The notes: generated by a model not told the origin, from the sequence alone. Positions 10,201 to 20,044 are shown, counted from the stretch's first letter. The stretch: DNA of 64,000 nucleotides from Lactobacillus sp. PV034 (GCF_014522305.1 NZ_CP041982.1:377001-441000), one strand, 5' to 3'. Numbers and translations are program-made.

Positions 10201-10895
10201 TTGATGCTACTCATACAACTGCCTATCAAGCCGTGTCCGAGATTAAGCGAGCTTTTAATGATCCAGATGAAAATAAATTAGAAAATGCGCGGTTTATTCC
10301 ATCTACAAATCGTTACCTTCAACCAATTGATGCAACCCCGAGTTTTTTGAAAAAGAATAATTTTACTGGAGCTGAGATTGGGACTGCAACCCACCTTTTG
10401 CTTCAATACTATGACTATCAAGGAGAGAAGGAAAACGAAAATTTAGATAAGGAAATTGAGAATTTAATTGCTTTGAAGAAGCTTAATCCTGATATTGTGA
10501 ATTTTATTTCTAAAGATGCCATTAACTGGTTTGTTAATAGTGAATTTGCAAAGCCGTTTTGGAAAAATCCACAAAATTTAAAAAGAGAAGAAGAGTTCTC
10601 TAGTTTAATTGAGGCTAAGCAAATATTTAATGATTTTTCCGATCCAAGTGCCAAGATTCTAGTACATGGAACCATTGATGGATACTATATAGAGGATGAT
10701 GGCATAGTATTGTTTGATTATAAGACCGATCATATTGATAAAAGTCATCTTGAAGCAGCAATTGAAAATATTAAGAAAAAATATCAAGGTCAGTTAAAAC
10801 TATATGAGACTGCGCTAAATGGATTTAGTAAAAAGAAAGTAAAAGCTAAGTACCTAGTGTTGCTAGATATTCAAAAGCTAGTAAAATTAGACTAG
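7269..10895 (+). CDS. rexA: ATP-dependent helicase/nuclease subunit A (RexA/AddA)
   Basis: UvrD-type helicase plus nuclease subunit of RexAB. 1208 residues, normal for AddA. In order: Walker A SASAGSGKT (residues 22-30), motif Ia TFTKAAANEM, Walker B ILIDEYQD, motif III GDVKQSIYGFRQARP, motif V TIHGSKGLEFPVVF, motif VI LYVGLTRARQ, and the C-terminal nuclease motif FDYKTD near residue 1150. The AAGGAGG ribosome site lies inside the end of rexB, so the subunits are probably translationally coupled. Likely co-transcribed with dinG 21 bases downstream. Confidence 0.96.
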   Translation: MATFTRAQQQAIDDHGKDILVSASAGSGKTSVLVERVLNKILKGTPVDNLLIITFTKAAANEMKERIKTELSERLKKEQNNKFLRDQLLNVDTANISTIDSFCVDIIRRFYYVIELDPSFSVLTDETQAALLRERALNEIEKEYLERDDQDFIEFYDNFAGDREVDGAHNLLLDLYNSAMTQPNYESFLKNLANYYEVGEDLVSSNLWQEKIKPFLLAQLTSIRAQAEKLLSLSQYEQKELAKQKESFMLFEANLNNLITAIEQDEAYDNQVALFKLCKFEGNARISKKWDEDLKEVFEEGKTFKNTATKHLHQLFAQFYITNEAEQIKVLNKSKKLVTTIGKVELALIKRFNRLKREQNLLDYSDMEQLAYQILTTDSSKSQLAQEYYQNKFSEILIDEYQDVNELQEEIVQAIKKKGKNNLFMVGDVKQSIYGFRQARPQLFLEKYEAYATAQDEQTERIILADNFRSTKNVTTTVNRLFNPVLTKDFGGIDYQAEGELVFGANYYPDDLDTTSEFIYGDQEENQVKVATASNDKEDFAEIQMVIQRIKQLKENHFQVYDPKTKLKRGIEYSDIAILTRTRSDNLEIMQEFAKENIPLFISDAQNYFQTFELIIIMNLLRIIDNPRQDIPLVAVLRSPIFNFTEPELAQLRIKTKKGDFFDAVANYASESSKLGEKSRNFLNQLEEFRKFATTNRISELIWTIYEKTHLLEIVTGLPNGQQRRLNLQSLYERANSYETAGFKGLYQFISFIERMRRNQKDLAQPLLSNDVDNAVKLMTIHGSKGLEFPVVFVVGLTHQYQKRDLSNSYDINSDVGLGLTLKTPEYKIDSLVKSVIDTAKKRENLEEEARILYVGLTRARQKLILVAALKKGKSEDDFFSRWEQALDKHHKIPFNQKVAATSPLSFLGPELAVERTIDHRITDLAPITSDNKNIYFIKYETSHHNNKHDVEKSKLGQENPKLISVVEKLYNFKYPFIDATHTTAYQAVSEIKRAFNDPDENKLENARFIPSTNRYLQPIDATPSFLKKNNFTGAEIGTATHLLLQYYDYQGEKENENLDKEIENLIALKKLNPDIVNFISKDAINWFVNSEFAKPFWKNPQNLKREEEFSSLIEAKQIFNDFSDPSAKILVHGTIDGYYIEDDGIVLFDYKTDHIDKSHLEAAIENIKKKYQGQLKLYETALNGFSKKKVKAKYLVLLDIQKLVKLD

Positions 10896-10916
10896 TAGAG
10901 TTAGGAGGTGGGAGAT

Positions 10917-13724
10917 ATGGAACAGGCTTTTAAAAATGATACTTTTGCTGTAGTAGATTTAGAAACTACTGGTACGCAAAGAGAACAAGGGGATCGTATC
11001 ATTCAATTTGGCTGTGCAATTATCAAAAAAAGAAAAGTAGTTAAAACTTATTCATTTTTAATTAACCCACATCATGAAATTCCTCAATCAGTAGAAAACT
11101 TAACTGGCATAAAGAATGAAGATGTAAAAGATGCTTATGATTTTTCATTTTATGCTAAGAAAATCAAACAAATTCTTGATAATACAATTTTTATTGCTCA
11201 TAATGTGAATTTTGATTTACCTTTCTTAAATTATGAGTTGGTAAATGCAGGTTTAGAACCTTTAAGAGGGAAAGCTATAGATACAGTTGAATTGGCACAA
11301 ATTGCTTTTCCGACTTATCCTTCTTATAAGCTAAAAGATTTAACTGCTCGGCTTAAAATTAAGCATTTAAATCCTCATCGAGCTGATTCAGATGCACTCG
11401 TAACTGCCAAGTTATTATTAAAAATAATTAAGCGTTTAGAACAGCTACCTACGGCAACCCTTAATCTTTTGACTACGCTGTCAAAGGGTCTTCTGCGAGA
11501 TACATATTATATTTTTTTTGAAATAAGTCAGATGGCACGCCAGACTAAAAGACCGATATCAAAAGATTTAATTCAAGTTAGAAATCTAATTCTTAAAAAA
11601 CAAAAATTACCTGAGCCCAACATGCGGGCAAACGAAGATAAATTTCCAGTTAGTGATAAAGAAAAGAAAGAACTTTTTAAAGGGAAAATCCGTTACCGTA
11701 AGGGTCAAACCGCATTAATAAATCGTCTTCATGAATTTATTGAGCATGATCAACAAGAAAATTTGATTGTCGAGGCACCAAATGGAAGTGGTAAGACTTT
11801 TTCTTATCTCATGGCTTATGCCTATGAACTATATTCTGGAAGAAAATTAGTAATTGCCACACCGACTAAGGTGCTTCAGGAACAAATTTTTCGTCAAGAA
11901 ATTCCTCAATTAATTGATATTACTGGACTAGATTTATTTGCACAAGAAGTAAAGTCAAGTAGTCATTATTTAGATTTGGATGGCTTTTATAATTCACTAT
12001 ATCAACGCAATTACGACCAGCAAACCTTAGTCTGGCAAATGGAAATTTTGGTCTGGCTTACGCAAACTACAACTGGCGATCTTGATGAGTTACAATTAAC
12101 CAATTATAATAATCCATTCTTTTCTCAAATTCAGCATCCTGGAGATGCTCGTCTTGGAACATATTTTTCAGAAGTGGATTTTTGGAATTTAGCACGTGAG
12201 CGGCAAGAACAAGCTGATATTCTGATTACTAATCATGCCTATTTGGCTAATCATTTTACTGATTCAATATGGGGACAAAATCCTTACCTTGTAGTTGATG
12301 AAGCACATCGGTTTGTTGATAATGTAACTAGTTCAAGAAGTGATGGATTACAATTTGAATCTTTTTGGGGAAATGCTAGTCATTTACGTAATTTACTTTT
12401 ATTTGGTCCTAATTCGGTTAAAGAAAAATTTGGTAACCAGCAGGAATTTGGTTTAATCCTTGACCAATTGGAAGTCGATATTGCCAATTTAATTCATGCC
12501 ATTAATCGGACTCAAGAATATTTTTATCAATTTCTTAATCAGGCAACTAGTAGAGTTGAGAAAAGACAGAATCGTGTAGACTTTGGCTTTCAAGGTCAAG
12601 ATCTTTTCCCTAATCCTGACAAAACTAAACAATTACTAAATCAAATTCAAACTAGTATTGAAAAAGTTAGACAAGAAACAAATCAGGTTTTGTTTTTACT
12701 TTATCAGCAACAAGAACATCTAATTTCAAGTAATGATGTTTTAGTGCAAGATATTCAAGAGGCTCTAGACCAGCTAGACTTTTATGCTGAACAAACTTAT
12801 CTATTGCTAGATCAGCTCAATGATAAAAAATCCTTAGCTGAGAAAGGATTTATCTTACAAGTTACGGATGTTAATGATCCATTATCTACAAATATTGTAT
12901 GGATGATGCTTGACCCTAGCAATGAATTAAAGCAACTTTATCATTTTTTCTCCAAACGATTATTTATTTCAGCAACAAGTATGAATAATAATTCTTTTGA
13001 ATTTATGGAGAAGAATTTATCTTTAGCTCCAGAAGACACATTAAGTTATCAAGCAAAGGCTTCATTTAACGTTGAAAAACATTTAAGTTTTTGGGCTTTA
13101 TCTGATCCTAATGTTAACTTTGATCCTAATAGTACAGAATATGCTCATTTTATTGCTGAATTTTTAAAAGAAGCAATTTCACACCAAAGTCATGTTTTGG
13201 TACTTTTTACAAATTTGGATACAATTAAGAATGTCTTTACTGAGATTATCAACGATCCTAATTTAAAAGACTATGAAATTTTAGCCCAAGGCATAACCGG
13301 TTCTAACCAAAGAATTGCTAAGCGTTTTGGTATTGCAGAAAAGGCCATTTTGTTAGGTGCCAATAGTTTTTGGGAGGGGATTGATTTTAAAAATAAGGGA
13401 GTAGATTTAGCGATTGCTGTTAAACTACCATTTGAATCTCCTGATAATCCTGAAGTTAAGTTAAGAGAAGAAAGATTAAAGAAGCAATCAAATAATATGA
13501 GTATTTTTGAAGAAGATACACTTCCTCGAGCTTTAATCAGATTTAAACAAGGTGCGGGGCGGTTAATTAGAAATGAGAGAGATCATGGTATTTTTGTTAT
13601 TCTTGATCAAAGAATTTGGCATAAAAATTATGGTCAACAATTCTTAAATGCTTTACCTGTAGGAGCAAAAAAAGTAACTTATAAGCAATTGATTTCATTA
13701 CTAAAGGAAGACCATAATGAATAA
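10917..13724 (+). CDS. dinG: DinG-type helicase with N-terminal DEDD exonuclease
   Basis: 935-residue fusion typical of Firmicutes. An exonuclease domain comes first (VVDLETTG with D14 and E16, then HNVNFD and HRADSDA), then a superfamily 2 XPD/DinG-like domain with Walker A NGSGKT at about 289-294, the DEAH box at 461-464, and the C-terminal motifs FWEGIDFK and QGAGRLIR. No four-cysteine cluster lies between the Walker boxes, as is usual in exonuclease-fused members. A GTG at 10908 overlaps the AGGAGG ribosome site; the ATG at 10917, eight bases after it, is the likely start. Role in repair is inferred from the family; Gram-positive versions may act mainly as nucleases. Confidence 0.92.
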   Translation: MEQAFKNDTFAVVDLETTGTQREQGDRIIQFGCAIIKKRKVVKTYSFLINPHHEIPQSVENLTGIKNEDVKDAYDFSFYAKKIKQILDNTIFIAHNVNFDLPFLNYELVNAGLEPLRGKAIDTVELAQIAFPTYPSYKLKDLTARLKIKHLNPHRADSDALVTAKLLLKIIKRLEQLPTATLNLLTTLSKGLLRDTYYIFFEISQMARQTKRPISKDLIQVRNLILKKQKLPEPNMRANEDKFPVSDKEKKELFKGKIRYRKGQTALINRLHEFIEHDQQENLIVEAPNGSGKTFSYLMAYAYELYSGRKLVIATPTKVLQEQIFRQEIPQLIDITGLDLFAQEVKSSSHYLDLDGFYNSLYQRNYDQQTLVWQMEILVWLTQTTTGDLDELQLTNYNNPFFSQIQHPGDARLGTYFSEVDFWNLARERQEQADILITNHAYLANHFTDSIWGQNPYLVVDEAHRFVDNVTSSRSDGLQFESFWGNASHLRNLLLFGPNSVKEKFGNQQEFGLILDQLEVDIANLIHAINRTQEYFYQFLNQATSRVEKRQNRVDFGFQGQDLFPNPDKTKQLLNQIQTSIEKVRQETNQVLFLLYQQQEHLISSNDVLVQDIQEALDQLDFYAEQTYLLLDQLNDKKSLAEKGFILQVTDVNDPLSTNIVWMMLDPSNELKQLYHFFSKRLFISATSMNNNSFEFMEKNLSLAPEDTLSYQAKASFNVEKHLSFWALSDPNVNFDPNSTEYAHFIAEFLKEAISHQSHVLVLFTNLDTIKNVFTEIINDPNLKDYEILAQGITGSNQRIAKRFGIAEKAILLGANSFWEGIDFKNKGVDLAIAVKLPFESPDNPEVKLREERLKKQSNNMSIFEEDTLPRALIRFKQGAGRLIRNERDHGIFVILDQRIWHKNYGQQFLNALPVGAKKVTYKQLISLLKEDHNE

Positions 13725-14211
13725 TCATGTTAAATCAATTTTTAAAACTGCCTTATGGACATTTATTGTTATTTTAATTATCTATTTTATCTGTTTTATA
13801 GTTTTCATGTTTGGAACACATCCTTATCGTGCACAAGCAAAAACAGTCAATAATTTAGCCCTAACTAAAACTCCTATTACTAAAATTAATCATACGTATC
13901 ATATGAGTTTAAGCAAAGTAAGTAACAGTGTAGAGGGTACTGATAAAAAGGGAGCAAAGTACTATTTTACCTATCTTGAAGGGTCTAATAAAGCCTACTT
14001 ATACAAAGCCAGTGAAGGTATAAGTCGAGCTCAAACCCAAAATGCATTTAATTCCAGGCATCCTGGGCATCACAATTTAATGACAACTTTTGGCTGGTAT
14101 CAAAATAAACCAGTATGGGAGATTTCATATAAAAAGTCTAATGGCAATTATGGCTATGCTATCTATAGTTTTAAGACTGGAAAACAATTATTCTATGTTG
14201 ATAATTTATAA
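13717..14211 (+). CDS. YpmB-like membrane-anchored protein (DUF5590)
   Basis: A 164-residue protein with one N-terminal transmembrane helix (about residues 12-34, WTFIVILIIYFICFIVFMF) and an extracytoplasmic domain. Overlaps the end of dinG by eight bases. Position between dinG and asnS, size, and the C-terminal pattern (GWYQNKPVWEISY then GYAIYSFKTGKQLF) match B. subtilis YpmB, a PepSY-like protein of unknown function. Function not known. Confidence 0.75.
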   Translation: MNNHVKSIFKTALWTFIVILIIYFICFIVFMFGTHPYRAQAKTVNNLALTKTPITKINHTYHMSLSKVSNSVEGTDKKGAKYYFTYLEGSNKAYLYKASEGISRAQTQNAFNSRHPGHHNLMTTFGWYQNKPVWEISYKKSNGNYGYAIYSFKTGKQLFYVDNL

Positions 14212-14241
14212 TGTTTTATAACAATAACTTAAGATTTTTAG

Positions 14242-14273
14242 TATAATTAAAGTAGTTTATTTATAAAGGTGGG
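14242..14273 (+). promoter_or_regulatory. asnS promoter -10 box and ribosome site
   Basis: A perfect TATAAT at 14242-14247 is followed by an AAGGTGG ribosome site before the asnS ATG at 14279. The -35 region is poor. The leader is only about 30 bases, too short for a T-box. Confidence 0.5.
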
Positions 14274-14278
14274 TAATT

Positions 14279-15577
14279 ATGACAGAATTAATTTCGATTA
14301 AAGATGCACCAAAACATGTAGATGAAGAAGTGAAGATGCATGTTTGGCTTACAGATAAACGTTCCAGCGGAAAAATTATGTTCTTACAATTACGTGACGG
14401 AACTGCATTTTTCCAGGGTATTGTTCTTAAAAAGAATGTTTCTGAAGAAGTTTTTGAACAAGCAAAGAAATTACACCCAGAAGCAAGTATGTACATCACT
14501 GGAACGATTCATAAAGATGAAAGATCCCAATTTGGCTATGAAATTCAAATTGCTGATCTTGAAGTAGTTACAAATACAGAAGACTACCCAATTGGTAATA
14601 AGGAACACGGAATCGATTTCTTATTAGATCACCGTCACTTATGGTTAAGATCAAAACGTCCATTTGCGATTATGCAAATTAGAAATCAAGCTTTCAAAGC
14701 AATTGTTGATTTCTTTGAACAAGAAGGCTTTATCAAGTTTGATGCGCCAATTTTGATGCAATCAGCTCCTGAAGGAACTACTGAATTATTCCATATTGAC
14801 TATTTCAATACTGATGCTTACCTATCACAATCAGGTCAATTATATGCAGAAGTTGGGGCAGAGGCATTTGGTAAAGTATTTACTTTTGGGCCAACTTTTA
14901 GAGCAGAAGAATCTAAAACTCGTCGTCACTTAACTGAATTCTGGATGATGGAACCAGAAATGGCTTGGATGCACCAAGATGAATCTCTTGATGTTCAAGA
15001 AAGATTATTACAATTTGTAACTAAACGAATTCTTGATAACTGTGAATATGAATTAAAACTTTTAGGTAGAGATCCAGAAAAATTAAGACCAACTACCGAA
15101 GGCAATTTCCCACGTATCTCTTACGATGAAGCTGTTAAAATGTTACAAGATGCCGGAAGAGACTTTAAGTGGGGTGACGATTTTGGAGCTCCTGATGAAG
15201 CATATATCTCTGAACAATTCGATCGTCCTGTGTTTATCTTAAATTACCCTACAGCAATTAAACCTTTCTATATGAAGAAAAATCCTGATAATCCTAAAGA
15301 ATACTTGTGTGCTGATGTGTTAGCACCAGAAGGATACGGCGAAATTATTGGTGGTAGTGAACGTGAAAGTGATTATGAAACACTTAAAGCCCAAATTGAG
15401 GAAGCAGGATTAAATGAAAAAGACTATGAATGGTACTTAGATTTACGTAAGTATGGTTCTGTTCCTCACTCTGGTTTTGGTATTGGTTTTGAAAGATACT
15501 TAGGCTGGATTTGTAAATTAGATCACATCCGTGAAGCTATTCCATTCCCAAGAATGATTAATCGTTTACAACCTTAA
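14279..15577 (+). CDS. asnS: Asparaginyl-tRNA synthetase
   Basis: Class IIb synthetase charging tRNA-Asn. 432 residues: an N-terminal OB-fold anticodon-binding domain ([24 protein letters not shown]), class II motif 2 in [20 protein letters not shown] with the family's MMEPEMAW, and motif 3 [12 protein letters not shown] near the C-terminus. It has its own -10 box and ends in an intrinsic terminator at 15588-15619. The dinG-ypmB-asnS-dnaD-nth order is conserved across bacilli. Confidence 0.97.
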   Translation: MTELISIKDAPKHVDEEVKMHVWLTDKRSSGKIMFLQLRDGTAFFQGIVLKKNVSEEVFEQAKKLHPEASMYITGTIHKDERSQFGYEIQIADLEVVTNTEDYPIGNKEHGIDFLLDHRHLWLRSKRPFAIMQIRNQAFKAIVDFFEQEGFIKFDAPILMQSAPEGTTELFHIDYFNTDAYLSQSGQLYAEVGAEAFGKVFTFGPTFRAEESKTRRHLTEFWMMEPEMAWMHQDESLDVQERLLQFVTKRILDNCEYELKLLGRDPEKLRPTTEGNFPRISYDEAVKMLQDAGRDFKWGDDFGAPDEAYISEQFDRPVFILNYPTAIKPFYMKKNPDNPKEYLCADVLAPEGYGEIIGGSERESDYETLKAQIEEAGLNEKDYEWYLDLRKYGSVPHSGFGIGFERYLGWICKLDHIREAIPFPRMINRLQP

Positions 15578-15587
15578 TATTCATTAA

Positions 15588-15619
15588 ATTGAACTGGAGA
15601 TTTCTAGTTCAATTTTTTA
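15588..15619 (+). terminator. Intrinsic terminator after asnS
   Basis: ATTGAACT at 15588-15595 pairs with AGTTCAAT at 15606-15613; the loop can extend the stem by three pairs, and a run of Ts follows. A reading frame running through this hairpin into dnaD is not real coding. Confidence 0.75.
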
Positions 15620-15636
15620 TTTTTGAAAGGCATATC

Positions 15637-16290
15637 ATGGCTAATTTTTATGATTATCGTAGAAATGGATTTTCTACATTTTCGAATGTATTATTTAAGT
15701 ATTATTCTAAATTAGATCTTTCTGAAATTGAGCTTGTGCTATTACTTCAATTAGAGGTATTTGATCAAGAAGGTAATTATTTTCCTAGTAATCAAAATCT
15801 CGCTGCTATTACTAATCTCTCGGCAATTGAGGTATCAGAAATAATTCAAGGTTTAATTAATAAAGAATTTATTTCTTTAGAGCAAACTCATGATTCTCAA
15901 GGAAAAATAAATAATTATTATAGTTTAAAGCCTTTTTATGAAAAATTAGATCAACTTTTAAATCAAGAAATGATCAACTTAAAATCTAACCGAGAAGTGG
16001 ATGAGATATCTCTTAATAAGGAAGATAAAACTGATAATCCGATTCAAAGAACAGTGAGACAATTTGAGATCGAATTTGGGCGATTGTTAAGTCCAATTGA
16101 AAGACAAGAAATTGCTGCTTGGATTAATGAAGATCACTATGATCCAGAAGTGATAAAACTAGCCTTAAGAGAGTCTGTCTTAGCTCAAATATATAATTTC
16201 AAATATGTAGATCGTATTCTGCTTAATTGGCAACGGCACAATTTAAGGACAGTAGAGCAAGTAAAGAATTATTTACAAAGAAATGTATAA
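15637..16290 (+). CDS. dnaD: DnaD replication initiation protein
   Basis: Primosomal protein that helps load the replicative helicase in Firmicutes. 217 residues: N-terminal winged helix (YYSKLDLSEIELVLLLQLEVF) and a C-terminal DnaB_2/DDBH2 domain (FEIEFGRLLSPIERQEIAAWI then YIDRILLNW-like YVDRILLNWQ). The start at 15637 is set by GAAAGG six bases upstream; a TTG start at 15589 would lie in the asnS terminator. nth follows three bases downstream. Confidence 0.92.
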   Translation: MANFYDYRRNGFSTFSNVLFKYYSKLDLSEIELVLLLQLEVFDQEGNYFPSNQNLAAITNLSAIEVSEIIQGLINKEFISLEQTHDSQGKINNYYSLKPFYEKLDQLLNQEMINLKSNREVDEISLNKEDKTDNPIQRTVRQFEIEFGRLLSPIERQEIAAWINEDHYDPEVIKLALRESVLAQIYNFKYVDRILLNWQRHNLRTVEQVKNYLQRNV

Positions 16291-16293
16291 ATT

Positions 16294-16935
16294 ATGGAAA
16301 GTAAAGAACAATTATTAACTGATGAGGAAGCTCGTAAGGTGCTATATCGAATTCTATCTCTTTATCCTGATGCAAAAGGAGAACTTAATTGGGACACACA
16401 TTTTCATTTAGTATGTGCAGTAATGATCAGTGCACAAACTACTGATAAAATGGTAAATTCGGTTACACCAAAGTTATTTTCAGATTATCCCGATAGTTTT
16501 GCAATGGCAAAAGCAGAATTAAAAGATATCGAAGAAGATATCAAAAAAATTGGGCTTTTTCATACCAAAGCAAAACATTTAAAAGAAACTGCTCAAATTA
16601 TTTCAAGTAAATATCATGGTAAAGTACCAAATAATAAAAAGGAATTGATGGCTTTACCAGGCGTAGGTGAAAAAACTGCCAATGTAGTTTTAGCAGAAGG
16701 ATTTGGTGTACCAGCAATCGCAGTCGATACGCATGTATCACGAATATCTAAGCGATTTAAAATAGTAGGAGCAAAAGCGAGCCCACATGAAATTAGCTTG
16801 CGCCTACAAGAATTATTACCCAAAGGGGACTGGATCAGAGCTCATCATGCAATGATTTTATTTGGGCGTTATACGATGCCTGCTAGAACTAAAGATAAAA
16901 ATCCTTATGATTTTTTACCACCAGAAAATAAATAA
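16294..16935 (+). CDS. nth: Endonuclease III, Fe-S ligands missing
   Basis: DNA glycosylase/AP lyase removing oxidised pyrimidines. 213 residues with the helix-hairpin-helix motif LPGVGEKTANVV holding catalytic Lys127 and the partner Asp145 in VDTHVSRI. The C-terminal segment that in E. coli Nth carries four cysteines around a [4Fe-4S] cluster reads GRYTMPARTKDKNPYDFL here; the only cysteine in the protein is Cys41, so no cluster can form. Ends in a long bidirectional terminator shared with the pbp gene. Confidence 0.95.
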   Translation: MESKEQLLTDEEARKVLYRILSLYPDAKGELNWDTHFHLVCAVMISAQTTDKMVNSVTPKLFSDYPDSFAMAKAELKDIEEDIKKIGLFHTKAKHLKETAQIISSKYHGKVPNNKKELMALPGVGEKTANVVLAEGFGVPAIAVDTHVSRISKRFKIVGAKASPHEISLRLQELLPKGDWIRAHHAMILFGRYTMPARTKDKNPYDFLPPENK

Positions 16936-16944
16936 TTTTGAACC

Positions 16945-16978
16945 AAAAAGAGTGTCTCAATATTGAGACACTCTTTTT
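16945..16978. terminator. Bidirectional terminator between nth and pbp1A
   Basis: A perfect 34-bp palindrome (17-bp arms, AAAAAGAGTGTCTCAAT and its complement) with A and T tracts on both sides, placed between the convergent stops of nth and the penicillin-binding protein gene. Confidence 0.9.
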
Positions 16979-16981
16979 AGT

Positions 16982-19361
16982 CTAATGGGTATTAGAATTA
17001 TTGGTAGTTGACGAAGAATTACTGTTGCCGTTTGTATTGTTATTAGTATTATTTTGGGTTTGTCCAGTTGAGTTATTAGCATTGCTGGAACTAGTAATTG
17101 AGCTTGAATCAAAATCCGCACTAGAGGATGAATTAGAATCCTTTTCCTTACTTGTATCATCATCTGGCTCAGATATTTTTATATCATCACTTGAAGAATT
17201 ACTTGAGGAATTTGACTCTGCAGAGCTTTCATCATGGTCATCACTAGAATAAGTGTCAAAGTGACTATCTATTTCTTCATCATCTTCATTATCATCCTTG
17301 TATGGATTACTTGGAGCATGACCTTTAACAAATAACTGCCATGAGTAGTTGGTTGAAGTAGGTGAGGCTACCTTTTTTTCAGTACCGTTCACGATTCTAC
17401 GTTTAACGACAGTACTTGGTTGTTTCCAATTCTTATTTTCCTTATTCTTCATTAAATATTCCATCATGTATTTATATAATACCTGAGCTGAAGTTTCACC
17501 AACCCCTGAGGGAGTACCATCCTTTAAATTATCATATCCCGTCCAGATGGCCATTGAGTAAGCACGAGTGTAACCAGCAAACCAAGCATCTTTTGGTGAG
17601 TTAGCATACTGCGGATATTTAACTAAATCATCATCAGAATATTTTACCGTTCCAGTTTTACCAGCTTCATATAAATCGCCAGCCTTTGCGGCAGTACCAG
17701 AACCGTGAGTAAATACGCCTTTAAGCATATCAGTCATAATGTAGGCAGTTGAAGTTTTCATCACACGTTTTCCTGAACTATCATAGTTGCGTGAAAGGCC
17801 GTCAGGAGTTTCAATTTTTGAAACAAACTGAGGTTTGTAATAAGTTCCGTTATTAGCAAAAGCCCCGTAAGCTCCGGCCAATTGGAGAGAAGAGGCATTT
17901 GCACCAATTCCGATTGAAAGACCAGAATCAGAGGGCACATTAACACCCATATTTCTAGCAAATAGGGAAGCCCGCCCAATACCTACCTTATCTAATGTTT
18001 TAACAGCAGGTACGTTACGAGATTGTTCTAGTGCTTGACGCATAGTAATCTTGCCCATATAAGTATTATCCCAATCATGTAACTGGATATTAGTTCCAGG
18101 ATAGATATATTTGGTGTCATCAACCATATGAGAAGTACCCCAATTTAGATATTCAATTGCAGGACCATAATCTAGAATTGGCTTAATGGTTGAACCGGTC
18201 GATCGACCAGTTTGGACTGCTCGATTCAAGCCTAATTGAACGCTCGGTAGTTTTCTTCCACCAATAATAGCAATGACATGTCCATTTGAGGGGTCTACTA
18301 TTGTAGCTCCAACTTGCATTTTATCGTTGGTAAACGGAACCTGACCATTATTAGCAAGATCGTAAAGTTTTTGTTGAGCTTTTTGGTCAATATTAACGGT
18401 AATTTTAAGATTATCGTAGGGGTTAAAGCCTTTATCTTTAACTTCTTCAAGTACTTCTTTAATGTAAGGGTCGTCAACTTTTCTCAAATCTGAATTAGTT
18501 GAATTTTTCTGAGGAACTAACCCTTGAGTTATGGGCTCTGCTTTTGCTTGGTCATATTGGCTTTGACTAATTTTTTTGTTCTGTAGCATAGATTTAAGCA
18601 CAACATCACGACGATACTTAGCGGCATCTGGGTGTAAATATGGATCATAGGTAACTGGGGCATTTGGCATTCCAGCAATTAAAGCAATTTGTGCTAGATC
18701 TAATTGATCGAGATTTTTCCCGTAATAATAGTTAGCAGCTGTTCCCATGCCATAATTTCCGTAATTCATGTAAACCTTGTTGATGTAGAATTCGAGAATT
18801 TGATCTTTTGAATATTCTCGTTCAACTTTCATTGAAAGCCAAGCTTCCTGGGCTTTTCTTTTGAGGGTTCTCTGTGAAGCGGCAGTAGAAAATACAGATA
18901 ATTTAACGAGTTGTTGAGTTAAAGTAGACCCCCCCTGCGGCAACACTATTCGACTTAGCATTTACCAAAACTGAACCAATAATTCTAATTGGATCTAGAC
19001 CAAGTCCTTCATGGTAAAAGCGTTTGTCTTCTACTGAAACTACTGCATCTTTTAACTGTTGTGGAATTTTACTATTTGTAACATAGGTTCGTTTTTCTGA
19101 ACCAAGTGATAGTAAAAATTTGCCATCAGTGGTATAGAGTGATGAACTGCCGCCGCTCTCTAGTTGAGCTCGTGAGATGCTAGGTGCATCTTTGGCATAA
19201 AAAGCGAACAGTCCCACACCAGCTACAATTATTAATAATGCGGTCACACATACCCACTTTAGAACTTGAAGCCAAATTCTTTTTTGTTGTGGACCTTGTT
19301 TATGGTGATAGTTTTCCATTCGTGATGATGGATGATTTTGATTTAAGTCTTTATTTTCCAT
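16982..19361 (-). pseudogene. pbp1A: Class A penicillin-binding protein, split by a one-base frameshift
   Basis: Bifunctional peptidoglycan glycosyltransferase/transpeptidase, expected length about 790 residues. The 5' part (18903-19361) gives a signal-anchor helix and the start of the GT51 domain (VEDKRFYHEGLGLDPIRI); the 3' part (to 16982) gives QGGSTLTQQLVKL, the transpeptidase motifs STIK, SRN and KTGT, and a long Ser/Asn-rich tail. The frame breaks at seven Gs (complement of 18929-18935): with six Gs the protein would read VAAGGSTLTQQL. Neither piece alone would be a working enzyme. Lies three bases after recU, as ponA does in Bacillus. A sequencing error at the homopolymer is a real alternative. 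Confidence 0.85.
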
Positions 19362-19363
19362 TT

Positions 19364-19981
19364 TTATTTCCCATCTTGGATAAATTTATCAACGATATCT
19401 AAATACGGTAGCGTAGGCCTAAAACCACTTTTAATTTCATAAGAATTATGTTCAATTTCTTTAAGGGTAAGCGATTTTTTTGCCTTATCATTCCAGGCTT
19501 TAATAATAAAGCTTGCTGGAGTAATAAAATATTTATTTAAAGAAACAAATCTAATAATAGTAAAGCAGATCCCATTCTGCTGCAAGCATTGGTCTAAATG
19601 CGTAATTTGATGTTCATGAAAATTCTTTAACGGAAAAGCTGTCCTATTTCTTGTCTCTTTTGCTTCAAAATCCAGATAGCGTCCCTTATATACACCGTTA
19701 TAATCTGTTGTTGAAGCTTGTCTAAAATAGGCTTCTTTGATAACTGCGCGTGATCTTTTTGGATAGTCAACCTTTACGATCTGAATAGGCGTGGGTTTCT
19801 TGTGAACGACAGCAATATTTTGAGTTAAATAATACTTATTTGACTCGTTAATTTGCTGTTCTAAGGACATTCCACGATCAGAGAAAATAATATTTTTCTT
19901 ATGATAATGTTTATTTAATTTTAGAAGATCAGTGTGATCTGCATTGTAGTTAGTTAAACTACCAGTTGGATATTTGACCAT
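19364..19981 (-). CDS. recU: Holliday junction resolvase RecU
   Basis: Resolves Holliday junctions in recombination and chromosome segregation. 205 residues, the normal length. The nuclease core is visible: TTDYNGVYKGRYLDFEAKET with the catalytic Asp/Glu-x-Lys, then FPLKNFHEHQ. AGGAG eight bases upstream supports the start at 19981. First gene of the recU-pbp operon and divergent from the ypsA-like gene. Confidence 0.95.
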   Translation of the reverse strand: MVKYPTGSLTNYNADHTDLLKLNKHYHKKNIIFSDRGMSLEQQINESNKYYLTQNIAVVHKKPTPIQIVKVDYPKRSRAVIKEAYFRQASTTDYNGVYKGRYLDFEAKETRNRTAFPLKNFHEHQITHLDQCLQQNGICFTIIRFVSLNKYFITPASFIIKAWNDKAKKSLTLKEIEHNSYEIKSGFRPTLPYLDIVDKFIQDGK

Positions 19982-20044
19982 AAATTATACTCCTGCTAGC
20001 ATTATAACAAATTAATAAATAATAAATGAATAGGTAAAAAAACA

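Noticed and set aside
14212..14278. T-box riboswitch in front of asnS
   Set aside because: The gap is 67 bases, with a -10 box in the middle; no room for a T-box and no AGGGTGG-type antiterminator motif.
17001..17252. 83-codon plus-strand frame rich in Leu, Glu and Val
   Set aside because: It is the complement of the Ser/Asn/Asp-rich tail of the penicillin-binding protein gene.
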